Of a stretch of 64,000 nt of DNA, positions 48,306 to 57,903 are shown in pieces. The notes below the pieces were generated by a model that was given only the letters and a program-made list of their open reading frames with translations, searched no databases and had not been told where the DNA came from. Numbering within the stretch: position 1 is the stretch's first letter; the number at the start of each line of letters is the position of its first letter. The DNA comes from Filomicrobium sp. GTDB taxonomy: Bacteria; Pseudomonadota; Alphaproteobacteria; Rhizobiales; Hyphomicrobiaceae. The stretch covers positions 3,442,501 through 3,506,500 of the forward strand of contig CP051234.1 in NCBI GenBank assembly GCA_017792465.1, in the 5' to 3' direction. The position numbers were made by a program, and so were the translations under genes.

Positions 48306-51300
48306 ATGCACTTGAGCCGACTTAGGCTCGTCGGTTTCAAGTCCTTTGTCGAACCGACGGAACTCGTCATCTCGCGCGGCCTGACAGGTGTTGTCGGGCC
48401 GAACGGTTGCGGCAAATCCAATCTGCTTGAAGCGCTGCGCTGGGTGATGGGCGAAAGCTCGTACAAGTCGATGCGCGCTTCGGCGATGGATGATGTGATC
48501 TTTGCCGGCACAGCGACGCGTCCGGCGCGCAACAGCGCTGAGGTTACGTTGTTCATCGACAACTCGGAATTCCTGGCGCCTGCCGAATTCAACGATACCG
48601 AGCAGATCGAGATCAGCCGCCGGATCGAGCGCGATGCGGGTTCGGCTTATCGGATCAACGGGCGGGAGTCGCGAGCCCGCGACGTCAAAATCCTGTTTGA
48701 AGATGCGGCAACGGGTGCGCGGTCTCCAGCACTTGTGCGGCAGGGGCAGATTTCTGAAATCATCAATGCCAAGCCCGAAGCGCGCCGGCGCATCCTTGAG
48801 GATGCAGCAGGTGTTGCCGGGCTTCATACGCGGCGGCATGAGGCAGAGCTGCGGCTGAAGGCGGCTGAAGCCAACCTTGCCCGGCTCGATGATGTCGTCG
48901 GCGGTCTCAATTCCCAGGCCGAGTCGTTGAAGCGCCAGGCGCGTCAGGCGCGGCGCTATCGAGAAATCTCAGGTCAGATCCATAAGGTTGAAGCGCTGGC
49001 GCTGCATTTGGCGTGGCTGGAGCTGCAGGCGGCAGTCGATCGCGAGGATGGCCTGCTGTGCGCCGTCCTGGAGAGGTTGTCTGAGGTCTCGCGCCAGGAA
49101 TCGCAGGCGATCCGGCTTGAGGCAGAAATCTCCGAACGGTTACAGCCGCTGAGGGAAGACTTGTCGGCGAAGGCGGCGGCGGCGGCGCGAGTCCAGCACG
49201 AGTTGGAGGCGTTCGAGCGCGAGGCTGTGCGCCAGGCTGAACGTGCCCGCGAGCTTGATGCGCAGGTTGAAAGTCATGGGCGTGACAAGGCGCGCGAAGA
49301 AGGCCTGCATACGGAAGCGTTGCAGACAGTGACGCGTCTTGGAGAAGAAATCGCAGCGCTTGAAGCGCGCGAGGCCGAGTTTAACGACGCTGAAGCGCGG
49401 GCGCGCAAGGAGCTCAATGAAGCCAACGGGCTATTGGAGGTTGCCGAAAAAAGCCTGCGGGAATCCAGCACGTCGTTTGCAAACGAGTCGGCGCGGCGTT
49501 CCTCTTTGCTGCGCATGCAGCAGGACCGGCAGAATTCCTACCAGCGGCTTGAAGCGCAAATCGCGGACCTCAACCGTCAGGCCGCCGAAGTCGGCGAGCT
49601 GGACACTGTGCGCGAACAAGCTGAAAGCTTGCGGGCCAATTCGGTGGCCTTCGAAGAGCGCCTTACGACAATCGAAGGTCAGGTCGTCGAGGCCGAAGCG
49701 CGCGTGACGGAAAGCTCGGCGCGTTTTGAAGAAGCCCGGACGGTGGCGCAGGAAATCCGCCTCAAGGTTTCGGCGCTCAATTCAGAGCGTGCAACTTTGG
49801 AGCGCGCGTTGGCTGTGAAAGCTCCCGGCAAAGCCGCTGCGATGGTTGATGCCGTCAAGGTAGCCGAAGGTTATGAGGCGGCTTTAGGCGCGGCGCTGGG
49901 CGAGGATTTGGATGCTTCGACGGATGAAGCCTCTGCGCTGCATTGGCGGTTGGTCGAGGCGGGTTCCGATGACCCGGAGCTTCCCGCCGGGGTTCTGCCG
50001 CTTTCAGATTTCGTCGTTGCTCCGCCGGAGTTGGCGCGGCGGCTGCGGCAGATCGGTGTGGTCGAGTTCGAGGACGGAGCTGAGCTGCAAAATAGCCTGC
50101 TGCCGGGTCAGCGGCTCGTATCGCGCAGTGGTTTAATGTGGCGCTGGGACGGGTTCGTTGCGGCCGCCGAAGGTGCGAGTGCAGCGGCTAAACGTCTGGA
50201 GCAACGCAACCGTCTGGCGGCGCTCGAAGCGGAAGCCGAAGAGGCGGCTCGCGAGCTTGCGCAGCGCTCCGAGAACTTGGCTGAAGCCGAAACAGCCGTG
50301 CAGTCGGCCAAGGATAACGAGCGCACGTTGCGCGGGACGTGGCGCGAAACGCAGAGCGAGCTTGGCCGTGCGCGTCAGTCGCTCGCCGATGTCGAGAAAA
50401 AGATCGCGACCGCCGAAAACAAGCTGTCGGCGATTGCCAGCTCCATGCAGCGCTCGGAGGCTGACCTCGAAGAGGCCAAGGCGCATCTGCAGGAAAGCGA
50501 ATTGGCGCTCAAGGATTGCGACGAAGCGTTGATCGCGCGTCTGCAATCGGAATGGGAAACAGCGCAAGAGCGGGCGCAGGAGTTGCGGTCTCAGGTTGCC
50601 GAAAAGCGCGCCGTCTTGACGACGATGCTGGCTTCGCAGGATGAAAGCCGCCGCCGGTTAAAGTCGCTCGGCGAAGATCTGACGCGCTGGAAAGAGCGTG
50701 CGAGTTCCGCGCAATCGCACATCGAAGCGCTGGAAAAACGCATCGCCGAGACGACCGCGCAGCTTGGCGAGTTCGCAGGGCTGGAAGAAAAAGCAGCTGC
50801 CGGGCGTCAGCAGTTCTTGGATACGCTGAGCGCTGCGGAGGCTGCGCACAAGGCTTCGGCCGATGCCGTTCAGCAGGCCGACACCAATGCGCGCGAAGCT
50901 GTCGAGGCGCTCAGGGCATTGCAGGCTGCCGTCTCCGAAGCGCGTGAAGAGCGTGCCGGTCACGAAGCCCGCCTCGAAGCCTTCAAGCAGCGCCGTGATG
51001 AGGCGGAGGCGCGCATTCGCGAAGTCTTCGATACCGATCCGATGTCGTGTCTGGCTCTGGCGGAATTGCCGGAAGGCGCGGAGCTTCCGGCGTTCGCGGA
51101 TGTTGAAAAGCACTTGGCCAAGTTGCGCGCTGATCGCGAACGGTTGGGCGGCGTCAACCTGCAGGCCGACGAAGACCTGGAGCGGATCACGGGCCAAGTG
51201 CAGGGCATCGAAACCGAGCGCGCCGACGTGCAGGAGGCCGTCGACAAGCTGCGTCAGGGGATCGGTCAGCTCAACCGCGAGGGTCGTCGCCGGATCAACG

Positions 51301-51773
51301 AGGCCTTCGAGATGGTCAACGGTCATTTCGGGCGGCTGTTCGAGACGCTGTTTGGCGGCGGGGAAGCGCGCCTGGAGATGGTGCAGTCGGAGGAAGATCC
51401 GCTCGAAGGTGGGCTTGAGATCATCGCCAAGCCGCCGGGCAAGAAACCCGCGACGCTGTCGCTTCTGTCAGGCGGCGAGCAGACTCTAACGGCGCTGGCG
51501 CTCATCTTCGCGGTGTTCCTGACAAACCCGTCGCCCATCTGCGTCCTGGACGAGGTCGACGCGCCGCTGGATGACGCCAACGTCGACCGCTTCTGCACGC
51601 TGATGGAGAGCATGGCTGAGGATACGCAGACACGCTTCCTGGTCATCACCCACCATCCGATGACGATGACGCGCATGAACCGCTTGTTCGGCGTGACGAT
51701 GGCCGAGAAGGGGATCTCGCAGCTGGTGTCGGTGGATTTGGAAACTGCGCAGGGCTTCCGCGAGGCTGGTTAG
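48306..51773 (+). CDS. smc: chromosome segregation protein SMC
   Basis: This 1155-residue condensin ATPase has the Walker A motif GPNGCGKSN at 31-39, and RQGQISEIINAKPEARRRIL after it. Long coiled coils are interrupted by a hinge at about residues 510-620. The signature LLSGGEQTLTALAL (near 1053) and Walker B ICVLDEVDAPLDD follow. The length is normal. It compacts and segregates chromosomes, normally with ScpA and ScpB, which are not in the window. Confidence 0.96.
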   Translation: MHLSRLRLVGFKSFVEPTELVISRGLTGVVGPNGCGKSNLLEALRWVMGESSYKSMRASAMDDVIFAGTATRPARNSAEVTLFIDNSEFLAPAEFNDTEQIEISRRIERDAGSAYRINGRESRARDVKILFEDAATGARSPALVRQGQISEIINAKPEARRRILEDAAGVAGLHTRRHEAELRLKAAEANLARLDDVVGGLNSQAESLKRQARQARRYREISGQIHKVEALALHLAWLELQAAVDREDGLLCAVLERLSEVSRQESQAIRLEAEISERLQPLREDLSAKAAAAARVQHELEAFEREAVRQAERARELDAQVESHGRDKAREEGLHTEALQTVTRLGEEIAALEAREAEFNDAEARARKELNEANGLLEVAEKSLRESSTSFANESARRSSLLRMQQDRQNSYQRLEAQIADLNRQAAEVGELDTVREQAESLRANSVAFEERLTTIEGQVVEAEARVTESSARFEEARTVAQEIRLKVSALNSERATLERALAVKAPGKAAAMVDAVKVAEGYEAALGAALGEDLDASTDEASALHWRLVEAGSDDPELPAGVLPLSDFVVAPPELARRLRQIGVVEFEDGAELQNSLLPGQRLVSRSGLMWRWDGFVAAAEGASAAAKRLEQRNRLAALEAEAEEAARELAQRSENLAEAETAVQSAKDNERTLRGTWRETQSELGRARQSLADVEKKIATAENKLSAIASSMQRSEADLEEAKAHLQESELALKDCDEALIARLQSEWETAQERAQELRSQVAEKRAVLTTMLASQDESRRRLKSLGEDLTRWKERASSAQSHIEALEKRIAETTAQLGEFAGLEEKAAAGRQQFLDTLSAAEAAHKASADAVQQADTNAREAVEALRALQAAVSEAREERAGHEARLEAFKQRRDEAEARIREVFDTDPMSCLALAELPEGAELPAFADVEKHLAKLRADRERLGGVNLQADEDLERITGQVQGIETERADVQEAVDKLRQGIGQLNREGRRRINEAFEMVNGHFGRLFETLFGGGEARLEMVQSEEDPLEGGLEIIAKPPGKKPATLSLLSGGEQTLTALALIFAVFLTNPSPICVLDEVDAPLDDANVDRFCTLMESMAEDTQTRFLVITHHPMTMTRMNRLFGVTMAEKGISQLVSVDLETAQGFREAG

Positions 51774-52216
51774 GAAGAGTCTTTATTGGCGCCTTCGGAT
51801 GCCTACGCTCGGCTTCGCCTCGCGCATCCGGCGCCGTACTATTCTTCGCAATCGGTCTGGAAGGTCTGGGAGCAAGGCGACCTGGCGCTAGCCCAACACC
51901 GGCTTGCCGAGTGTTGGCGCGAGAATTCGCCCGCCTGTCCATGCGAAGCATGGCTCCGCCATGACCGGAGCGGCCCGCGCTGGAAGCGCGAAACGGCCGC
52001 GTGAGACATATTATTTGCGCCTTCGGGTTGCCCACTTTTTTCCTCGGCGCTCCGGATGCCCACGCCTTCGGCGCATCCGCGCCATGACATTTTAGTTGGC
52101 CCTTCGGGTGCCGACCAGCACCCGGGCCCGTACTATTCTCCGTGACGAAGTCCAGTAATTCGAAACCTTCCGGAAAATGACATAAGGTCGGCCTCAAGGA
52201 TTGCGGGAGGTGCGCG
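51774..52216. repeat. cluster of palindromic repeat elements after smc
   Basis: This 443-bp spacer has no supported gene but is dense in inverted repeats. CGGATGC and GCATCCG occur as arms at 51796-51830 and again at 52053-52079. CGGGTGC and GCACCCG occur at 52105-52124, inside longer GGCCC/GGGCC arms. CCATGC-GAA-GCATGG lies at 51939-51953, and a 25-bp CCAACAC...GTGTTGG palindrome at 51893-51917. The mixture resembles a mosaic of REP-like elements. Confidence 0.7.
51893..51917. repeat. 25-bp dispersed palindrome, copy 1
   Basis: CCAACACC and GAGTGTTGG-type arms surround GGCTTGCC. This copy is the exact reverse complement of copy 2 at 54709-54733. Confidence 0.8.
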
Positions 52217-52645
52217 ATGCGTAATCTAATTTTGATTTTGATGATGCTTTTCTTGGTCGGGGCTGTCCAAGCCGGGGCTGCTACAGAGCCGAACGACCCA
52301 GATGCCGATTTGTCTGAAGGAGATGTCGAGCGTCTGAACGCGATGCTAGGCTGTACCGACAAAGTCTTTCTTCCGCGATCTGGCGACAAGTGCGTCATAG
52401 AGGATGCAAAGTGCCTGGAGTATCGAGTGTCTGTTGAGGGCAATCCGTCGGCCTCAAAAAGAGGTGCTGTTCAGAGCGCTTGGAGGCAATGGAAAAATCG
52501 TTGCAAGGATGAACTCCAAATCGATCCGAAGTTCTGTAATTGGGGAGAGGCACGCGGTAAGCGCTACGTCTGTGCAGAGCTGGTGGGTGGGCAGTATCGT
52601 TATCGCGCGATCGCTACTCCCTGTTTGTGCCGTAACGATAAATGA
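52217..52645 (+). CDS. small secreted Cys-containing protein, unknown function
   Basis: I do not recognise the family. The 142-residue protein has a clean signal peptide (MRNLILILMMLFLVGAVQAGA) and a mature part with seven cysteines (LGCTDK, DKCVIEDAKCLEY, NRCKDE, FCNWG, YVCAEL, TPCLC). These probably form disulfides in the periplasm. Base composition at the 5' end is more AT-rich than its neighbours. GGGAGG precedes the ATG. It is flanked on both sides by palindromic repeats. Confidence 0.65.
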   Translation: MRNLILILMMLFLVGAVQAGAATEPNDPDADLSEGDVERLNAMLGCTDKVFLPRSGDKCVIEDAKCLEYRVSVEGNPSASKRGAVQSAWRQWKNRCKDELQIDPKFCNWGEARGKRYVCAELVGGQYRYRAIATPCLCRNDK

Positions 52646-52737
52646 CTTCGACAAGACCAACCTGTGTCCACGCCGCCATGGCGAAGCCCGGCTTATGGAT
52701 GCGGGATGACGGAGAGGCGAACTTCTCCGAAGCCGTC

Positions 52738-52782
52738 ACCCCGGCGTCCACGCGAAGCGTGGATTTGTTAAATCGCCGGGGT
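52738..52782. repeat. nested palindrome (REP-like)
   Basis: Outer arms ACCCCGGCG (52738-52746) and CGCCGGGGT (52774-52782) are perfect. They enclose an inner hairpin TCCACGC-GAA-GCGTGGA (52747-52763). A related hairpin, CCATGC-GAA-GCATGG, lies at 51939-51953. A further pair, GACGG/CCGTC, spans 52708-52737 just before it. Confidence 0.7.
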
Positions 52783-52833
52783 CTGGCCACGTTTCTAGTT
52801 TTGCAGCCAACGGCCTTCGATCATCACCCCTCC

Positions 52834-53715
52834 TCAAATCTCGTCCCTCACTTGCGCGTAGGCGATGACGGAGAAGAGGACGGTGCCGCCGGTTACGTTG
52901 CCGAGTAGCGTCGGCAGGAAGAACTGCGTGGCGGCGGCGGCCAATTCCAGTTTGCCTTCGAAGACGAGCACGAACGCTTCGACCGATCCGGCGATCACGT
53001 GGGTGAAGTCACCGGCAGCGATCAAATACGTCATCAAGGTGATGACGATGAATTCGTTGCCTTCCGACGACGGCAGCATCCACACCAGAGCGGCGATCAG
53101 CCAGCCGGCCATGATGCCCGACAAGAACATCTCCATCGGCGGCTTGGCGATCATGTGATCGGACAGCGAGATGACGGCGGCGTGGACCTCGGGCGCGAGG
53201 ACACCGCTTGACGTGATGAAGCCGGCAAAGAGCGCGCAGCCGATGACGTTGGCGGTCAGGACGATCAGCCAAAGGCGAGCGAGCACGAACCACCACACGG
53301 CCTTGCCGCGCTGCATGGCGGGCAAAACGGCGGTCAGCGTGTTTTCGGTGAAGAGCTGCTGGCGGCCGAGAATGACGATCAGGAAGCCGACCGAATAGCC
53401 GAGGTTATCTACGAGCGGTTTCCATGGGGCGTCGGGCAAGTGCGCGGCGAGGATGGCTTCGGCGATGACCGAGAAGCCGATCGACAAACCTGCGGCGATG
53501 CCCGACCAGAAGAGCGCGTGGAAATGGCGAACGAGTTCCTTGTCGCCTTCGCGGCGGATGATGTCGAAGACCGTTGCCGCGCGCAGGCGGCTGTGGTGGA
53601 CGACGACGGGGACGGGTTTGCCACCGGACTTCTTCTCGTCTTCGGCTTTGTCGCGGTCGATTTCGTGGGCTTCTTCGCCCAACAGTTCCTCGGCATTATT
53701 TTTTTCTTCGCTCAT
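52834..53715 (-). CDS. formate/nitrite transporter (FNT) family channel
   Basis: This 293-residue protein has a charged N-terminal tail (AEELLGEEAHEIDRDKAEDE) and six membrane segments typical of FNT pentameric channels, resembling the YfdC branch. Examples are WSGIAAGLSIGFSVIAEAIL, GRQQLFTENTLTAVLPAM and GVLAPEVHAAVISLSDHMI. The signature segment FTENTLTAVLP is present. The carried anion (formate, nitrite or another) is not evident, and neighbours give no hint. Confidence 0.88.
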   Translation of the reverse strand: MSEEKNNAEELLGEEAHEIDRDKAEDEKKSGGKPVPVVVHHSRLRAATVFDIIRREGDKELVRHFHALFWSGIAAGLSIGFSVIAEAILAAHLPDAPWKPLVDNLGYSVGFLIVILGRQQLFTENTLTAVLPAMQRGKAVWWFVLARLWLIVLTANVIGCALFAGFITSSGVLAPEVHAAVISLSDHMIAKPPMEMFLSGIMAGWLIAALVWMLPSSEGNEFIVITLMTYLIAAGDFTHVIAGSVEAFVLVFEGKLELAAAATQFFLPTLLGNVTGGTVLFSVIAYAQVRDEI

Positions 53716-53957
53716 GACTGCCCCTGATCTGTTGACGTCGCGGCTGCATCTGGCGCGATTCGCGACGTTACATAACGCGCTTACCCCATCGGCAGTTCGA
53801 TCAGATTAACAGAAAAGACGCGCGGATGGCGCTTCGGCCACATCATCCGCTTGGAGTTTGGGAACTCGTCAAGCGGCGAATGCGGTCGCAGGGCCGCGAG
53901 GATGCGCGACCAGCAAGGGTTTCAAGGCGCGTTGAGTTTGGCGGTGCGGGAAGGCGA

Positions 53958-54503
53958 TCAGCCGTAGGCGGTGTCGGCCGGCTTGAGCTTTTGTCGCTGA
54001 TCGGCGGCAGTCGTGCGCGGTTCGGCCTGTGCTTTGCCCTGGATCGCGTACAAGGTGTCGATCCGATAGAACAGGAGGTCATCGGCAGGTTCGCAGCGTC
54101 CGCCGGCGCGCTCGGCGAGATGGCGCATTGCGATGTTGTCGTTGCGGCAGACCACAAGAGCTGGCGCAGGCCAGATGATAGTGAGCGCAGTTTTGAGGAG
54201 GCTGGAGCCGATCCCGCGGCCCTGCAATTTGCTTTCGACCGAAAATGCCATTTCGACGATCGGGGCGTTGTGGTCGCTCGAAAGGCTCAGCTCGGCAACG
54301 CCGCGCAGCGTATCGTCTTCGAAGGCGCCAATGAGCATGGTGCCGGAGCCGGCAAGGTAGAGGCAGTGGGCCTGAAGGGCGGCGTCATCCATGACGTGGT
54401 TGAAGCGCATCCAGCGGGCGCGCTCGTCAAGGCGCATGAGATGCTCGCAGTAAAGCGAAAGCTCTGTTTCGTCCAACTGGCGGATTTCTACTGACTTACT
54501 CAT
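53958..54503 (-). CDS. GNAT family N-acetyltransferase
   Basis: This 181-residue protein has an acetyl-CoA binding loop in EMAFSVESKLQGRGIGSSLLKTAL (QGRGIG) and NDNIAMRHLAERAGGRCE after it, a standard GNAT fold. The N-terminal RWMRFNHVMDD resembles acetyltransferases fused to or near cyclic-nucleotide sensors, but no such domain is here. The substrate is unknown, and the last 20 residues look disordered. Confidence 0.82.
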   Translation of the reverse strand: MSKSVEIRQLDETELSLYCEHLMRLDERARWMRFNHVMDDAALQAHCLYLAGSGTMLIGAFEDDTLRGVAELSLSSDHNAPIVEMAFSVESKLQGRGIGSSLLKTALTIIWPAPALVVCRNDNIAMRHLAERAGGRCEPADDLLFYRIDTLYAIQGKAQAEPRTTAADQRQKLKPADTAYG

Positions 54504-54708
54504 AGCGCCTGAACCTGTTTGTTTGGTTTTCAGTTCAGCCTAGCGCCAATGAACTAAACAGCCGTAAAGCGGGCGCGCCTCCAACGTTAGGACAAAGTCA
54601 ATTATAATTCTTGGTTATCAATTCGTTATTGGAGTTTTTTGGCAGGAGTCTTTGGCTCACGCAGAGCTCGCTTTGCTCGCCTGCTCCGCATGGGCGGCGC
54701 GCTTTGTG

Positions 54709-54733
54709 CCAACACTCGGCAAGCCGGTGTTGG
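54709..54733. repeat. 25-bp dispersed palindrome, copy 2
   Basis: CCAACACTC and CCGGTGTTGG surround GGCAAG. It is identical to copy 1 when read on the other strand. Confidence 0.8.
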
Positions 54734-54802
54734 ATTGCGACCAGGTCGCTTTGCTCCTGGGACCTTCGGTCCTGCTAAGCATTCTAGCCGACACTCAAAT
54801 TG

Positions 54803-54827
54803 CCAACACTGGGCAAGCCCGTGTTGG
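54803..54827. repeat. 25-bp dispersed palindrome, copy 3
   Basis: CCAACACTGGGC and GCCCGTGTTGG arms are almost perfectly complementary. It differs from copy 2 at two positions. Confidence 0.8.
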
Positions 54828-54884
54828 ACGGGGCATGCCGGAGTTGGGATGGAAGCCGCCGGAGCTGAAGCGTAGTCGCGGATG

Positions 54885-57305
54885 TTAGCCCGCAATTTTT
54901 GAGAAGTCGGCGACGTTCAAGGTGGCGGCGCGGATTTCGGACAAGAGCTTCAAGCGGTTTTCGCGCAAAGACGGATCGTCGGCGTTGACGGTGACGTCGT
55001 CGAAGAACTTGTCGACGGGGGCGCGCAGTTCGGCGAGCGCGCGCATGGCGCCTTCGAAGTTCTCGACGTTGATGGCGGCCTGGGTGTCGAACTTGACCTT
55101 GGCAATGGCTGCGGCGAGCGCGCGTTCGGCGGGCTCTTTCATGAGCGGGCCGTCGGGTTCGCCGTCGTAGGTCTTCTTGTCCTTCTTTTCCTCGATCGAG
55201 AGGATGTTGGTGGCGCGCTTGACGCCGGCCAGCAGGTTTTCGCCGTCTTCGGTTTCGAGGAAGTCTGTTAGGGCTTCGACGCGTTTGACGATGAGCGCAA
55301 TGTCGTCCTGGCCGGGCAGTGCGAAGACGGCGTCGATCAGGTCATGACGCTTGCCTTCGTCGCGCAGGTGCACCTTGAGGCGGTCGGCGAAGAAGGAGAG
55401 AAGGTCCTCGCGCATTCCCAAGATAAATGTTTCGAATTCGCTGTTGGTGTTTTCAAAAACAAATGCTCCCCGAGCTGGTGCACGTGGGATATCGCATTCT
55501 CGGTGAATGATCAGTGATCTGCGAGCAAACTCGGATAGTTCCCTGCCACCTTCTTGTGCCTGCCAGTTTTTGAATTCTTCGTATTCCATATGCCTAGTCT
55601 TAGGCAGCGCTTTGGAGAGGTTTTGTTCAAGGTCTTTGATGTTTTGTGCAAGAAGGGCGAACGTACCTAGAATGCCAGTTTTCTGAATTTCATTAATTGT
55701 CGGCGGTAACCATTCGTCGCTTTGTCGATTCCACCACTTGTGCACTTGCTCGAATGGGCGTCGATCAGCTTGATTGAAATAGCTCTCGATTGCATCGGCG
55801 ATCACAGAGTAGAGCGATACGCGCAGATCATTCTCCAGCAATATGCGGATGACGCCCAAGGCGGCGCGGCGGAGCTGGTAGGGGTCGCCGGAACCGGTCG
55901 GCTTTTCGTCGATGGCCCAGAAGCCGACGAGTGTGTCGAGCTTGTCGGCGAGCGCGACCGCGATGGCGACGCTGTCGCCGTCATCTTCCTTGGGGACCGT
56001 GTCGGAGGGGCCTTTGGGTTTGTAATGCAGCTCGATGGCGCGGGCGATCTCAGGCTTGGCGCCGCCCTTTTCCGCGTAGTAGCGGCCCATCAGGCCTTGC
56101 AGCTCGGGGAACTCGCCGACCATCTCGGAGACGAGGTCAGCCTTGCAAAGCTGTGCGGCGCGGCGGGCAGCTTCAGCATCGGCGTCGACGGCACCTGCGA
56201 TCTGGTAGGCCAATTCGGCGATGCGTTCGACGCGTTCTTTCTGGGTGCCGAGCTTGGCGTGGAAGGTGATGTTCTCAAGCTTGACCGCCATCTCGTCGAG
56301 CGGGTGCTTGAGGTCCTGGTCCCAGAAGAATTTCGCATCCGACAATCGCGCGCGGATGACCTTCTCGTTGCCGGCGATGATCTCAGCGCCGCCGTCAGCC
56401 GCGATGAGGTTCGACACGAGGATAAAGCGGTTGGCGAGTTTGCCGGTCTTGGGGTCTTTCAGCGAGAAGCACTTTTGGTGCGATTTCATCGAGGTGATGA
56501 GGCATTCGGGCGGCACTTCCAGGAAGCTTTCTTCGAAGGTGCCCATCAGCGCGACCGGCCATTCGGTGAGACCGGCGTTCTCATTCAGCAGCGCTTCGTC
56601 CTCGACCAGTTCGAGGCCAGCGTCTTCGGCCAGCTGGCGGGCGTCCTCGGCGATCATCGCGGCGCGCTCGGAAGAGGGCAGCAGCACCTTGGCGTCGCGC
56701 AGCTTGCGGCCATAGTCGGCGAAGTCGGTGACGGCGAAGGGGTCCTTGCCGTGGAAGCGGTGGCCGCGAGTCATGTTGCCGGCGGCAATGCCTGCGATTT
56801 CGAACGGCACGACGTTGCCATCAAACAGGCACAGCACCGATTGCAGCGGGCGGACCCATTGAAAATCGCCCGAGCCCCACCGCATGGATTTCGGCCAAGG
56901 GAATTTCGAAGCGACGTCGGGGATGACTTCAGCGATGATGTTGGGTGCTGGACGGCCGGGCTTTTCGATTTTGGCGACGTAGAAATCGCCCTTCTTCGCG
57001 TCGGAGACGACGGTTGCTTCGTCAATGGACGACAAGCCTGCGCCGCGCAGGAAGCCTTCGATGGCTTTTTCGGGTGCGCCAACGCGCGGGCCTTTGCGCT
57101 CATCGGAGATCGCGGGCGACATGGCGGGTACGTCTTCGATGACGACCGTCAGGCGGCGCGGGGTTGCAAACGACAAGCAGGCGCCATGCTCGAGACCTCC
57201 GGCCTTCAGCCCTGCTGAGACGAGACGCGCGAGGTCTTCGGCTGCGCGCGCCTGCATGCGGGCTGGAATTTCTTCGGACAGGAGTTCGAGTAGTAGCTGT
57301 GGCAT
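54885..57305 (-). CDS. glyS: glycyl-tRNA synthetase beta subunit, with in-frame insertion
   Basis: This is the beta subunit of the tetrameric glycyl-tRNA synthetase, which binds tRNA and works with GlyQ. Family marks include [22 protein letters not shown] at the start, [36 protein letters not shown] and the late [15 protein letters not shown]. It is 806 residues, about 110 longer than the usual ~690. The excess lies at about residues 505-622 (nucleotides about 55435-55790), where GC content falls to roughly 42-52% against about 65% nearby. The insertion keeps the frame. The start is ATG at 57305. Confidence 0.94.
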   Translation of the reverse strand: MPQLLLELLSEEIPARMQARAAEDLARLVSAGLKAGGLEHGACLSFATPRRLTVVIEDVPAMSPAISDERKGPRVGAPEKAIEGFLRGAGLSSIDEATVVSDAKKGDFYVAKIEKPGRPAPNIIAEVIPDVASKFPWPKSMRWGSGDFQWVRPLQSVLCLFDGNVVPFEIAGIAAGNMTRGHRFHGKDPFAVTDFADYGRKLRDAKVLLPSSERAAMIAEDARQLAEDAGLELVEDEALLNENAGLTEWPVALMGTFEESFLEVPPECLITSMKSHQKCFSLKDPKTGKLANRFILVSNLIAADGGAEIIAGNEKVIRARLSDAKFFWDQDLKHPLDEMAVKLENITFHAKLGTQKERVERIAELAYQIAGAVDADAEAARRAAQLCKADLVSEMVGEFPELQGLMGRYYAEKGGAKPEIARAIELHYKPKGPSDTVPKEDDGDSVAIAVALADKLDTLVGFWAIDEKPTGSGDPYQLRRAALGVIRILLENDLRVSLYSVIADAIESYFNQADRRPFEQVHKWWNRQSDEWLPPTINEIQKTGILGTFALLAQNIKDLEQNLSKALPKTRHMEYEEFKNWQAQEGGRELSEFARRSLIIHRECDIPRAPARGAFVFENTNSEFETFILGMREDLLSFFADRLKVHLRDEGKRHDLIDAVFALPGQDDIALIVKRVEALTDFLETEDGENLLAGVKRATNILSIEEKKDKKTYDGEPDGPLMKEPAERALAAAIAKVKFDTQAAINVENFEGAMRALAELRAPVDKFFDDVTVNADDPSLRENRLKLLSEIRAATLNVADFSKIAG

Positions 57306-57398
57306 GGCGAAGGTATAGGTCTCCGAAAGGTGGGAGCCCCGTTCTAGTTCGCCAGCCAGTAGAAGTGAAGCCGTACGTTAAGCGGTTTGTCGCAGGGG

Positions 57399-57719
57399 CT
57401 ATTGGGCGGGGACGGTCGTGACCGGGCTCGTCGAACCTGTATCGGGCGCTTCGTTCTGGCTTGGGGCTGATTCCATTGCAGCTGGCTCGGCCGCGCCAGT
57501 GGGCTCGATGCCGGTGGGGTAGATATTGTTGACCTCGGTCAGGATCATGTTGCCCAGTTCTTCGGCCGCACCGGTGGTGTGCAGGTAGCCAAGACCGACG
57601 GCGATCAGAACGACCATGAACCAGAAGACCGGTTTTTTCAGGATCAGCCATCCGACTAACAGGACGGGGACGACCGCGAATGCAATTCCAATCCAGGGGT
57701 TGACTAGCTCGGGGCTCAT
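57399..57719 (-). CDS. small membrane protein between glyQ and glyS
   Basis: This 106-residue protein has two hydrophobic segments (WIGIAFAVVPVLLVGWLIL and FWFMVVLIAVGLGYLH) and a disordered tail rich in Pro, Ala and Thr. I do not recognise it. A small membrane gene between glyQ and glyS is common in Rhizobiales, so it is probably original to this locus. It starts after GGAGAAACTCTG and ends 93 bp before glyS. Confidence 0.7.
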   Translation of the reverse strand: MSPELVNPWIGIAFAVVPVLLVGWLILKKPVFWFMVVLIAVGLGYLHTTGAAEELGNMILTEVNNIYPTGIEPTGAAEPAAMESAPSQNEAPDTGSTSPVTTVPAQ

Positions 57720-57903
57720 CAGAGTTTCTCCGTCAGAATAGGGCGCGGTTTGCGGCCCGGCCTCGGTTTGTTTCTCAAGTTTTTTCGTGGGCCAGGATAT
57801 ACCGCGGGCAATCCGACATGGTTATGACGGAGCGGTTTGGGAAGAGCTTTAGTTTTTAAGTCTTTGAATTCGCAGCTGTCTTATTGCTTGTCGGGGCCCT
57901 GGA

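Larger units (their letters stand above)
54504..54884. repeat. repeat-rich spacer between the GNAT gene and glyS
   Basis: No gene is supported in this 381-bp gap. It holds two 25-bp CCAACAC...GTGTTGG palindromes (copies 2 and 3) and related half-sites such as CCGACACTCAAATTGCC near 54789. Confidence 0.65.

Noticed and set aside
51646-52443. 265-codon leftward frame after smc
   Set aside because: It crosses the palindrome cluster and overlaps both smc and the secreted-protein gene; the composition follows the repeats.
55722-57218. 498-codon open frame opposite glyS
   Set aside because: It is a shadow of a highly conserved essential gene with no coding signs of its own.
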